Source: Spirochaetia bacterium UBA6919 (GTDB lineage Bacteria > Spirochaetota > UBA6919). From it: DNA of 44,225 nt. A model generated the notes under the pieces. It made no database searches. It had not been told where the DNA came from and saw nothing but the letters and a program-made list of their open reading frames with translations. Location of the stretch: NCBI GenBank assembly GCA_002450905.1, contig DKAT01000048.1:1-44225 (forward strand), written 5' to 3'. Below are positions 8,997 through 16,520 of this stretch, piece by piece. Position numbers and translations under genes: made by a program. How positions within the stretch are numbered: position 1 is the first letter of the stretch; each line of letters starts with the position of its first letter.

Positions 8997-10088
8997 ATGA
9001 AAACGACAAAACACCAACTCCTATTTCACAACGCGAACAATATGGATTCAATCCCTGACGAATCGATTCAACTCGTCGTCACGTCACCACCCTATCCTAT
9101 GATCGAAATGTGGGATGAATTATTTAGTCATCAGAATGAAGAGGTTAAAATCGCTTTGGGCAAATGTGAGGGAAACAGAGCTTTTGAACTTATGCACCAG
9201 AACCTCGATAAGGTGTGGAAAGAATGCTTTCGGGCTCTCCAGCCTGGTTGTTTTGTTTGTATCAATATTGGAGATGCCACTCGTACCATTGGAAATCGTT
9301 TTAAACTATACTCAAATCATTTTAGAATCCTACAATATTGCCATCAACTCGGATTTGACATCCTACCAGTCATCTTATGGAGAAAACAAACCAATGCTCC
9401 AAACAAGTATATGGGATCGGGGATGTTACCAGCAGGGGCTTATGTGACCCTGGAACATGAATATATTTTAATTTTAAGAAAGGGTAATAAAAGGGAATTT
9501 AAAAAAGAATCAGAAATAAAGAATCGTCAGGAAAGTGCATTTTTCTGGGAAGAAAGAAACATCTGGTTTTCAGATATATGGGATTTTAAAGGGATTAAGC
9601 AGGAATTAAATAATGGTCAAATAAGGAAAAGAAGTGCAGCCTATCCTTTTGAACTATCTTATCGTTTGATCAATATGTATTCGGCTAAAGGAGATACTGT
9701 ATTAGATCCATTTTTAGGTACGGGTACTACAACCGTTGCAGCCATAGCGAGTGAAAGAAACAGTTTTGGCATAGAACTCGATCCCCATTTTAAAGAGCAG
9801 ATCCTCTCATCGATCCAATCCGCCTCTCAATTCATTAATCCATACATTCAGGAAAGATTAAGTAAGCATGTTGCTTTTGTAAATAAATATCAGGCAGAGA
9901 AAAAAGAAATGAAGTATCAAAACGAATATCATGAATTCCCTGTGATGACCAAACAGGAGATTAAATTAAAGCTCAATCGATTAAAAGATATCCATTTAGA
10001 AAATGATCATCTCATCACATCGACTTATACCGATGACAACGTGAAAACCTTTTCTGTTCCATTTAAAATACCAATTAATTTATTATAA
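8997..10088 (+). CDS. Orphan DNA methyltransferase (beta class, TSPPY)
   Basis: An S-adenosylmethionine-dependent DNA methyltransferase of 363 residues. Catalytic motif IV, VVTSPPYP, lies near residue 30 and the cofactor motif, VLDPFLGTGTTTVAA followed by GIELDPHF, lies near residue 235. The order IV-before-I makes it beta class. TSPPY is most often found in N4-cytosine enzymes, though N6-adenine activity cannot be excluded. The C-terminal 100 residues are charged and may carry target recognition. No restriction endonuclease, specificity subunit or mobile element is adjacent, so it looks like a solitary methylase. Start: ATG at 8997 without a strong Shine-Dalgarno sequence; the next residues fit the family, so a later start is unlikely. 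Confidence 0.88.
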   Translation: MKTTKHQLLFHNANNMDSIPDESIQLVVTSPPYPMIEMWDELFSHQNEEVKIALGKCEGNRAFELMHQNLDKVWKECFRALQPGCFVCINIGDATRTIGNRFKLYSNHFRILQYCHQLGFDILPVILWRKQTNAPNKYMGSGMLPAGAYVTLEHEYILILRKGNKREFKKESEIKNRQESAFFWEERNIWFSDIWDFKGIKQELNNGQIRKRSAAYPFELSYRLINMYSAKGDTVLDPFLGTGTTTVAAIASERNSFGIELDPHFKEQILSSIQSASQFINPYIQERLSKHVAFVNKYQAEKKEMKYQNEYHEFPVMTKQEIKLKLNRLKDIHLENDHLITSTYTDDNVKTFSVPFKIPINLL

Positions 10089-10328
10089 AACAAGAGAAAT
10101 AATTTTTTCATTAGATTACCTCAGAATGTATGAATAAATAATAGCTCATATTTAAACAAATTCAATAAACCCTTATCCGCTGGAAACCAATTATTTTCTT
10201 TCATTTGCAATTTATCGGATACCCAGCATTACTTTAATAAGCTCAAATAAAAAATACTCACGATTCCATTGGACTATTCCATAATGAGATATTATACTAT
10301 TATCGATATCTTTCAAAGGAGTCTTTCT

Positions 10329-11282
10329 TTGAATCGGGTAGACCGCCTTGTCGCCATAATTCTATTATTACAGACCTCAAGGAACATCCGTGCTATGGAT
10401 ATTGCCGATCACTTTGAAATCAATATTCGCACTGTGTATCGGGATATTACCGCATTGTGTGAAGCAGGAGTCCCTATTATAGCAGAACCGGGGAAGGGGT
10501 ATAGTCTCATGGAGGGATATCATCTCCCACCCGTGATGTTTACCCAGGAGGAAGCCAGTGCCCTTTGTCTGGGTGGGCAATTTGTCGAGAAATTAACGGA
10601 TATATCCATGAGAGAGAATATCCACTCAGCCATGCTCAAGATCCAATCCATACTCCCGAAAGACACGCAGAATTATCTCAGTAAGCTCCAGCAATCCACT
10701 TTTCTGAACCTCCAATCCCAAAACGACATGCATGGATTCTCCAATGATCACCATATCCAGATCCAGGAGGCGATTATCCATCAAAACGTTCTTTCCATAG
10801 AATATTTCACTAACTCCCGTCAAACCCTCTCAACCCGGGATATCGAACCTATGGGACTCATTTATTATTCCAATCACTGGCATCTGATCGCCTATTGCAG
10901 GGTGAGGGAATCCTATAGAGATTTTCGGATGGATCGCATCAAATCCATGATCACAACGCAAAATCATTTTAAAAAACGCATGGATTTCTCTATAAAAAAC
11001 TATTTGGATGGTCAAATCGAATCTAAGGAGACTATGGAAGCTCAAATCCTGTTTAAAAAATGCGTGGTTCCCTATATCCATCAGCAATGTAGTATGGGTC
11101 TGATTAACGAACAAGAGCGGGATGATGGGGTTCTGATGACATTCTTGATCCCGTATGAAAAATGGATATCCTCCTGGCTCCTCTCCTTCGGTAAATCCGC
11201 TACAGTGATCAGTCCAAAATCCCTCAGAGAGCAACTCCTCAAGGATGCTCAAACCCTTGTTGAACATTATAAAATATTATGA
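10329..11282 (+). CDS. YafY-type HTH/WYL transcriptional regulator
   Basis: A 317-residue DNA-binding regulator: an N-terminal HTH_11 domain (NRVDRLVAIILLLQ, IADHFEINIRTVYRDITAL) and a WYL domain (IEYFTNSRQ, REIEP-like RDIEPMGLIYYSNHWHLIAY, then YRDFRMDRIKSM). WYL proteins bind ligands, often nucleic-acid or nucleotide signals, and act as activators or repressors. The start is taken as TTG at 10329, preceded 7 bases upstream by AAAGGAG (10315-10321); this matches the usual family start (MNRxDRL). The longer frame from 10269 adds 20 residues of no family character. No target gene is evident: the methyltransferase upstream is 240 bases away. Confidence 0.85.
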   Translation: MNRVDRLVAIILLLQTSRNIRAMDIADHFEINIRTVYRDITALCEAGVPIIAEPGKGYSLMEGYHLPPVMFTQEEASALCLGGQFVEKLTDISMRENIHSAMLKIQSILPKDTQNYLSKLQQSTFLNLQSQNDMHGFSNDHHIQIQEAIIHQNVLSIEYFTNSRQTLSTRDIEPMGLIYYSNHWHLIAYCRVRESYRDFRMDRIKSMITTQNHFKKRMDFSIKNYLDGQIESKETMEAQILFKKCVVPYIHQQCSMGLINEQERDDGVLMTFLIPYEKWISSWLLSFGKSATVISPKSLREQLLKDAQTLVEHYKIL

Positions 11283-11291
11283 GAATCATTA

Positions 11292-11636
11292 CTATTCTGC
11301 TGTAGTTGTTATAGTAGCTGAAGAATCTCCAATATTTACAGTATAATCATAACAATTGGATGCGGTGTAAGAATAATTATATACTGCTCCACCTGTTATA
11401 GTAAATACAAACGATATTGTTCCCGCTGTATAACTCTGAGCTGTTGTTGAGGAGCCAGGTGTAATAGTAGATATATTGAGTGTACTGGTATCTGATGTAG
11501 TTACTACGACAGCAGCATTATTCGAGGCATTATTATAAAATTTTAGGGTTGGATTCTCACCATTACAAGTACTATTGCATCGATTAAGATTAAAAAATAT
11601 GATTAAAAAAATACTTATAATAATTAGTCTTTTCAT
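11292..11636 (-). CDS. Small secreted or lipoprotein, Ser/Thr-rich
   Basis: Not recognised. The start is the ATG at 11636, with GAGGGG just upstream on the minus strand; the longer frame from 11669 adds residues lacking signal-peptide character. The N-terminus (MKRLIIISIFLIIFFNLNRC) is a signal sequence ending in a possible but atypical lipobox (LNRC, Arg at -1). The mature part (about 95 residues) is rich in Thr, Ser, Ala and Asn (for example TTSDTSTLNISTITPGSSTT), predicts beta strands, and has further Cys residues at NSTCNG and ASNCYDY that could form a disulfide. It resembles DUF4397-like or small Ig-like surface domains only in composition. Confidence 0.6.
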   Translation of the reverse strand: MKRLIIISIFLIIFFNLNRCNSTCNGENPTLKFYNNASNNAAVVVTTSDTSTLNISTITPGSSTTAQSYTAGTISFVFTITGGAVYNYSYTASNCYDYTVNIGDSSATITTTAE

Positions 11637-11961
11637 AAGATACCCCTCATTTTGTTTAATATGATACACTCAAAATCCTTTAAATTTAATATCAAGATAG
11701 AAGTACAGTCTGAAGAATTATGTCTGTGATGATGTAAATGATCTTAATTTTAAAATATATTAAGTATATGATAAAATTATACAAAAATAAATTAAAGTCA
11801 AAAATAATTGATATATTTCTGCATTATTATTACTAATAATGAATTAGCTATATTTTATATCTTGTTTAATAAATTATTTTATAAAAAATATATATACTGA
11901 CATAAGGCTGTCACACCCCCCTATTATATTTAATATAAATTATTTTACAAGGAGACCAAAT
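11637..11961. other. AT-rich divergent intergenic region
   Basis: Lies between the minus-strand small lipoprotein and the plus-strand DinB gene. It is almost pure A/T apart from a C-run near 11915-11921 followed by TATTAT, which may be part of the DinB promoter; the nearest -35-like CTGACA (11897-11902) is 19 bases away, so the pair is weak. The ribosome binding site AAGGAG lies near 11950. Confidence 0.35.
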
Positions 11962-12432
11962 ATGATGAAAGAAGGTTTAATTAAAGAATTACAGGTGGCA
12001 AAATCCCAGTTTGATAAGAGTTCATCCTGTCTGGGGGAAGAAGATTCCCATTTCAAGCCTAAAGAAGGGATGTATTCCGTAACCAATCACGTTGCTCATG
12101 CAGCCCTCTCTATTGACTGGTTTATGGATGGGATGTTTAATCCAAAGGGATTTGATTTGGATTTTGAAAGCCACATCAAACAGGTGATGAGCATTAATTC
12201 CCTCAACGAAGCCCGATCCCTGTTCGACAAAGCGATTAACAATGCTACAGATATTTTACAATCCAAATCGGACGAAGAACTTTCAAAACCCTTTGTTGGA
12301 TTCTCATCATTCCAGGGACCTCGATTTATTATCTTATCAGCCATCACAGAACATACTGCTCACCATCGTGGGGCTCTTACCGTCTACTCCCGCTTATTGG
12401 GAAAAGCACCTCAAATGCCTTACAATATGTAA
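11962..12432 (+). CDS. DinB-fold protein
   Basis: A four-helix DinB/YfiT-like protein of 156 residues. The metal-binding histidine pattern is visible: YSVTNHVAHAALSIDWFMDG in the first half and ITEHTAHHRGALTVY near residue 133-140. In this superfamily such histidines bind a divalent metal; members include thiol-dependent transferases, but this subgroup has no assigned substrate. AAGGAG precedes tandem ATG codons at 11962 and 11965. The gene converges on the TauE/SafE gene and the pair shares a hairpin. Confidence 0.85.
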   Translation: MMKEGLIKELQVAKSQFDKSSSCLGEEDSHFKPKEGMYSVTNHVAHAALSIDWFMDGMFNPKGFDLDFESHIKQVMSINSLNEARSLFDKAINNATDILQSKSDEELSKPFVGFSSFQGPRFIILSAITEHTAHHRGALTVYSRLLGKAPQMPYNM

Positions 12433-12439
12433 TAATCAT

Positions 12440-12467
12440 AGGGGACAGGTCATAGTACTTGTCCTCT
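12440..12467. terminator. Hairpin between convergent DinB and TauE/SafE genes
   Basis: An 11-bp stem (AGGGGACAGGT / ACTTGTCCTCT, with two G-U pairs) and a 6-base loop (CATAGT) fill the 36-base gap between two convergent stop codons. It lacks a perfect U-run on either side but its position and stem strength favour a shared terminator. Confidence 0.6.
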
Positions 12468-12468
12468 A

Positions 12469-13227
12469 CTACAAAAATAATTTATACAATATCCTCACAC
12501 TCACAACAATCAGGATCACAGCGGTAATTCTCTTCACCCAGACATCAGAAAAGTACTTTGAACCCAGTCTTGAACCAATTTGCCCCCCAATAAATACTGT
12601 TATTGCAAGAGGAATTATCATTTTAAAATCATCAATCTCATATCCCTTGGTGAATTGCCCTATCAAACCAGCAATGGAATTGGAAAATATAAAAAAACTA
12701 CTAATACCCGCAATTTCTTTAGCAGTTCCCCATTCCATCACATAGAGAATCGGTGCAAGAAATACCCCACCCCCAAGACCAGTCAATCCAGAAACAAATC
12801 CCAAAATCATTCCAATAAAAATACTCATACCCCAGACAATTCGACTGGAATATTGTTTGTTCTGAACTTCAGAAACCTTTGTTGGAATAAGCATCCGTAC
12901 CCCAACAATAAGTAATAAGACTGATAGAATACTTAAAAATACATCCCTTTCAATTTGGATAGCTCCTCCTGCAAAGGCGAGAGGCACACTCCCCAGGGTG
13001 AATGGAATAGCCCGTTGAAAGGATAAATGACCCTCTTTATAGAAAAAATACATGCCCCCCGTCACCACAACAATATTACAAATCAAGGATACTTTGGGTA
13101 TCAATAAATGATTCAATCCAAGGAGTGCCAATATCGCAACATAACTCGATGCCCCACCCCAGCCTATGGTAGAATAAATAACAGATATGATAAAAAATAC
13201 TGGGATCAGATAAAAAAGTATATTCAT
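12469..13227 (-). CDS. TauE/SafE-family membrane permease
   Basis: An eight-helix membrane protein of about 252 residues matching the TauE/SafE (DUF81) family: YSTIGWGGASSYVAILALLG in the first half and its inverted-repeat partner GFVSGLTGLGGGVFLAPIL in the second, plus GGQIGSRLGSKY near the end. The family exports sulfite, sulfoacetate or other organosulfur anions. An ATG at 13227 starts the protein at MNILFYLIPVFF; the frame extends 12 residues to a TTG at 13263 with no better ribosome binding site. Sulfite export would fit with the APS reductase encoded at 40846-43244, but the genes are 27 kb apart and the substrate is inferred. Confidence 0.85.
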   Translation of the reverse strand: MNILFYLIPVFFIISVIYSTIGWGGASSYVAILALLGLNHLLIPKVSLICNIVVVTGGMYFFYKEGHLSFQRAIPFTLGSVPLAFAGGAIQIERDVFLSILSVLLLIVGVRMLIPTKVSEVQNKQYSSRIVWGMSIFIGMILGFVSGLTGLGGGVFLAPILYVMEWGTAKEIAGISSFFIFSNSIAGLIGQFTKGYEIDDFKMIIPLAITVFIGGQIGSRLGSKYFSDVWVKRITAVILIVVSVRILYKLFL

Positions 13228-13383
13228 TTCAATTACAAAATCGGGTAGAAAAATAATATTCAATAGATCGGAATATAAATAATAATAAAATATTCTATCT
13301 AAATATATTCAGTTAAATGATTGTTTCATTAATAAAAAAATATTTACGTTTCTTTATCAGCAAAATATGTTATATTATAAAAT

Positions 13384-13770
13384 ATGAAAGATCACAAAAT
13401 TACCATAAAATTAATACTTTCTCTCGTACTCTTACTCTCCCTAATGGAATTCTCTGCTTGTCTAGGGGTGATCCCAAAGCAGTTTCATGGAAAGTGGTAT
13501 GTCTCTGGCTATATGGATAAGAAAAAACGATATCGCTGGTACAAGAAATATACCATCACAGGGAATAAATATACAATGGATGGTTATCCCCCAATTTACG
13601 AAACAGGTACCATAGATCTTTTAAAGGAAGAAAAGAATCGAATATTTGTAAGATGCAATCCCAAAAAGTCTTTCATTAAAGATAGAAAGCCATATACCCT
13701 GTGGTTAGAACTTTTAAAAAATGGTAAAGAATTAAAAATATATTCAGAAACCTACCAACGTATTAAATAA
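13384..13770 (+). CDS. Small hypothetical lipoprotein
   Basis: Not recognised as a named family. MKDHKITIKLILSLVLLLSL is a signal sequence ending in a good lipobox FSAC, so a lipoprotein acylated at about Cys26 is likely. The mature part begins with GVIPKQFHGKWYVSGY, resembling the G-x-W-Y start of lipocalin-like or META-like small beta barrels, and continues as alternating beta strands (YTITGNKYTMDGYPP, ETGTIDLL). It may bind a small ligand at the membrane; that is only fold-level speculation. A TATATTATAAAATATG run directly precedes the start. Confidence 0.6.
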   Translation: MKDHKITIKLILSLVLLLSLMEFSACLGVIPKQFHGKWYVSGYMDKKKRYRWYKKYTITGNKYTMDGYPPIYETGTIDLLKEEKNRIFVRCNPKKSFIKDRKPYTLWLELLKNGKELKIYSETYQRIK

Positions 13771-14083
13771 TCATTCTAAAAATATTAACAATGTTCAAAA
13801 TGAGTTCATATCGCTTGAGATAATTTTTCAGGTAATCAAAGTCGACAGTTATAATTACTGCCACTAAAATATTTCTCCATAAATTCTTCTAAACTATATA
13901 TAATATAATTAATTAATCTTTCTTATAATAACGATTTTCATACAATCAATGTATATTCTCAAAACAGTCCTGTATGAATTAAATACAATATAATATCACC
14001 TAATTATTTGATATACATACACGTGTTATCTGGTATAAGAATTGCTTTCTATAAATATCAAATTATATCTAGGAGATTACAAT
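13771..14083. other. AT-rich intergenic region with a possible extended -10
   Basis: No gene. Near its 3' end is TGGTATAAG (14031-14039), an extended -10 form, with a TTGATA at 14008-14013 that is 20 bases away and so a poor -35. The 8-base palindrome ACACGTGT (14020-14027 region) lies between them. Transcription from here would run into the OmpL47-like gene, whose AGGAG is at 14071. Confidence 0.35.
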
Positions 14084-15235
14084 ATGAACAAGATATTCAA
14101 ACAACTTATCTTATTAATGATTCTATTCACTGTAACATATGTATATTCCCAGGAAGGTGCTGATAACCTCAGAGGAGATACTAGTACAGGTGATAACAAA
14201 ACCACAACCGCAACTCAAAATGGTACACCTCAAAAAATAAGTCCATTTTATAAACGCAAAGCTGAGCGGTTTAATAATAGTGGTATCCATTACGTCAATA
14301 GTGATGTTTATTTCTCTCTCAGTGCAAAGGACTTTGGTACTGGGATCCATCATATCGAATATGCCATTGATGATAGTAAATTTAAAATATATACCACCCC
14401 ATTTCGTATTTTATCTGAAGGAAATAAATTAATCCGTGTCAGAGCCATTGACAATAGTGGAAATGTAGAGCAAACACTCCTTTATAAAGTATATGTAGAT
14501 AATACTGCACCAAAAATTGATATCGGTGTGGATAGAGAGATTTACCAAAAAGGAATTTATTACTATTGCTCAAAAAGACATAATTTCTACATAGATGCAC
14601 AGGATAACGAATCCGGATCAGGTATAAAAATGACCTATGGCGGTTTTGCTATGGATAACCTCGTAGCTAAAGGTACAGGCATCAGTAAAAAAGAAAATTT
14701 CTTCCACATGGTACAGGAGGGTGTTAACGAATATTATTATACAGCTATCGATAACGTTGGAAATATGAGTGACATTAAAAAATTAAATATCATCGTGGAT
14801 AATACACCCCCCGTAGTCCAGGTCGATAAAACTGGTTGGATACTCATTCCAGCTCAGACTATGCAGGACAATATGGAATTAAAAGTAGCTGAAAATTCTT
14901 CTGTTGTAATCCCAATTAAAGATAAGCCCAATACTTATTTTGTCAATCGAAAGAATAAAATTGCTTTCATGGCACAAGATCCAAGAATTGGTGTACTCGA
15001 TGGTTCTGGCGTTTCTACAATCTATGTTAAAGTAAATGATGAGAAATTTGTCCGATATAAAAAACCTATAGAATTCAAAAATGCAAGCACATATGTCATT
15101 TCTGTAAAATCAGATGACAACGCTGGAAATATCTCTACACCCGTCACATATACTTTCGTACTTGATTTCTCAAGACCATCTTCAAAAATACGCACAATTA
15201 ATTCAAATGGTGATGAGGTGAGAGAAAGAAAATAA
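14084..15235 (+). CDS. Secreted protein with OmpL47-like Ig-type repeats
   Basis: A 383-residue exported protein. The ATG at 14084 has AGGAG 8 bases upstream; the longer frame from 14042 is rejected. A Sec signal peptide (MNKIFKQLILLMILFTVTYVYS) precedes three tandem repeats of about 85-95 residues, each built as 'strand - D-x-SGSG/FGTGI - YxxDxxxF - IxRAxDNxGN - DNTxPxI': examples are SAKDFGTGIHHIEYAIDD, AIDNSGNVEQ, VDNTAPKIDI, then AIDNVGNMSD, VDNTPPVVQV, and a last copy ending DDNAGNISTP. This is the OmpL47-type arrangement known from Leptospira surface proteins. It probably acts in the periplasm or on the outer membrane; its partner is unknown. Confidence 0.8.
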   Translation: MNKIFKQLILLMILFTVTYVYSQEGADNLRGDTSTGDNKTTTATQNGTPQKISPFYKRKAERFNNSGIHYVNSDVYFSLSAKDFGTGIHHIEYAIDDSKFKIYTTPFRILSEGNKLIRVRAIDNSGNVEQTLLYKVYVDNTAPKIDIGVDREIYQKGIYYYCSKRHNFYIDAQDNESGSGIKMTYGGFAMDNLVAKGTGISKKENFFHMVQEGVNEYYYTAIDNVGNMSDIKKLNIIVDNTPPVVQVDKTGWILIPAQTMQDNMELKVAENSSVVIPIKDKPNTYFVNRKNKIAFMAQDPRIGVLDGSGVSTIYVKVNDEKFVRYKKPIEFKNASTYVISVKSDDNAGNISTPVTYTFVLDFSRPSSKIRTINSNGDEVRERK

Positions 15236-15332
15236 TATTCTATAAATCTGGGTACCAGGGGTTTGTTGAATACTTATCCCTGGTTATCTGTTTCCTATAA
15301 AAATGATGATATTCCAATGCACAGGAAATTAT

Positions 15333-15779
15333 ATGGTTATATCTGTAAAGTATTTTGATGAAATGTTTCCCTGGAAGGATATTTATTCATTAAATATCCA
15401 AGAAATTGATGAACAGCATAAAATATGGTTGTCTATAGTAAATAATTTATATCTCCAGGCTACGGGTGGAAGAGTTTATAAAAATGTCGATTATCTTAAA
15501 AGGGCAATTGATGAAGCACTTTCTTATACTAAATTTCATTTTAATTCAGAAGAACAAATTATGGATAAAATGAACTATCCATTGATTAAGCAACATAAAC
15601 TACTTCATGCTAAATTTATCAAGAAATTAATAACTCTAAAAAAACGCTACAAACAAATTTCTTATTCTATGCCTGATTCGTTAATTCATGATACTTTTAA
15701 AACATATGTCGAATGGGTTATCGATCATATCAAAAATGAAGATAAAAATATTTCTTACTATCAAATTAATAATCTTTAA
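15333..15779 (+). CDS. Bacteriohemerythrin
   Basis: A non-haem diiron O2-binding protein. All seven iron ligands of the family are present at the right spacing: His in DEQHKIW; His and Glu in FHFNSEEQ (H+4=E); two His in KQHKLLHAKF (H+4=H); His and Asp in DHIKNED (H+5=D). It is a single-domain protein of 148 residues and probably cytosolic, used for O2 sensing, storage or scavenging. The ATG at 15333 is preferred because AGGAA lies 5 bases upstream; an ATG at 15303 would add ten residues without a ribosome binding site. It converges with the tusA-like gene, leaving a 30-base gap. Confidence 0.88.
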   Translation: MVISVKYFDEMFPWKDIYSLNIQEIDEQHKIWLSIVNNLYLQATGGRVYKNVDYLKRAIDEALSYTKFHFNSEEQIMDKMNYPLIKQHKLLHAKFIKKLITLKKRYKQISYSMPDSLIHDTFKTYVEWVIDHIKNEDKNISYYQINNL

Positions 15780-15809
15780 ATTACATTTTTATAAAATCAT
15801 CATAAAAAG

Positions 15810-16049
15810 CTATTTTACCTGAATATAGAATGTAAAAATCTTTTTAATAGATGAGGACTCTAAAAGAATGTGTCCCGATGATTTTGTAAATCCTTTGATA
15901 TCGGCTGGGCAACCAGGATCTGTTGCGGTCATGTAAATGATTTGTCCGCTTTGCATCTCCTTAACTCTGTTCACAAGCTGGATAATTGGTGTGGGACAAT
16001 TTAATCCTTCACAATTTAAAATAACATCTGCTTTGATAGTCTCAGACAT
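15810..16049 (-). CDS. TusA/SirA-family sulfur carrier protein
   Basis: A 79-residue protein with the TusA fold. The active Cys lies in NCEGLNCPTPIIQLVNRV (the CPxP motif), and DPGCPADIKGF carries the second conserved part, here with an extra Cys. TusA-like proteins carry persulfide sulfur for tRNA thiolation, molybdenum cofactor or, in sulfur oxidisers, Dsr/Hdr pathways. No dsr, hdr or DsrE partner is adjacent; aprBA elsewhere in the window makes a sulfur-metabolism role conceivable. The gene symbol is withheld because paralogues (YeeD, YedF) share the motif. Confidence 0.85.
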   Translation of the reverse strand: MSETIKADVILNCEGLNCPTPIIQLVNRVKEMQSGQIIYMTATDPGCPADIKGFTKSSGHILLESSSIKKIFTFYIQVK

Positions 16050-16520
16050 AAAAACTCTCCATAATCATTATATATTTAACTAATTATTGATTATAATACC
16101 AGGTGCTGATGATGTTTATCGTACTTTGATTTTATTTCTTCATAACAAATTATATAATTACGTTTTTTAATAGAAATCTTTCTATGTTCCTATTATTTTA
16201 CATACAATTAACTATAATTAACCTAATGCACAGATTATTATATAACAGGTACATAAACGAAAAAGAATCGGAACCAAAATTTTTAATTCCGATTGTATTT
16301 TATTGGATTAATAGCTTATAGAATTCCACCAAATAAAATCGATTGATAAACTTAATTCTTTCAAATCACAGGAATTTAGATTTTTTTCTATACTATGGGT
16401 TTACAATAACAAGTGCCTATGATCTATTATATTGAAATAGGAGCTTATTTTATAACAAATATACCAAATAATAAAAATATTCTTTCACAAATGTTTTAAA
16501 TCAAACATTAAGCGATCTGT
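16050..16520. other. Long intergenic region between two minus-strand genes
   Basis: 470 bases without a gene, holding one copy of the 27-bp dyad (16267-16293). Otherwise A/T-rich with no open frame that has a ribosome binding site. It should contain the promoter of the tusA-like gene; none was convincing. Confidence 0.4.
16267..16293. repeat. 27-bp dyad repeat, copy A
   Basis: ATCGGAA, 13 bases (CCAAAATTTTTAA), TTCCGAT. The two 7-base arms are perfect inverted repeats and the centre AAAATTTT is itself symmetric. The same element occurs at 31825 and 38906. This copy lies 218 bases upstream of the tusA-like gene. Confidence 0.8.

Noticed and set aside
10377..11267. Antisense open frames inside the WYL regulator gene (10377-10580, 10626-10823, 10830-11267)
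   Set aside because: They mirror a gene with clear HTH and WYL motifs, have no recognisable domains and no ribosome binding sites.
12242..12915. Plus-strand open frames across the end of the DinB gene and under the TauE/SafE gene
   Set aside because: Both overlap genuine genes; the translations are basic and low-complexity with no family features.
14123..14353. Minus-strand frame within the OmpL47-like gene
   Set aside because: Opposes a gene with signal peptide, ribosome binding site and repeats; no own features.
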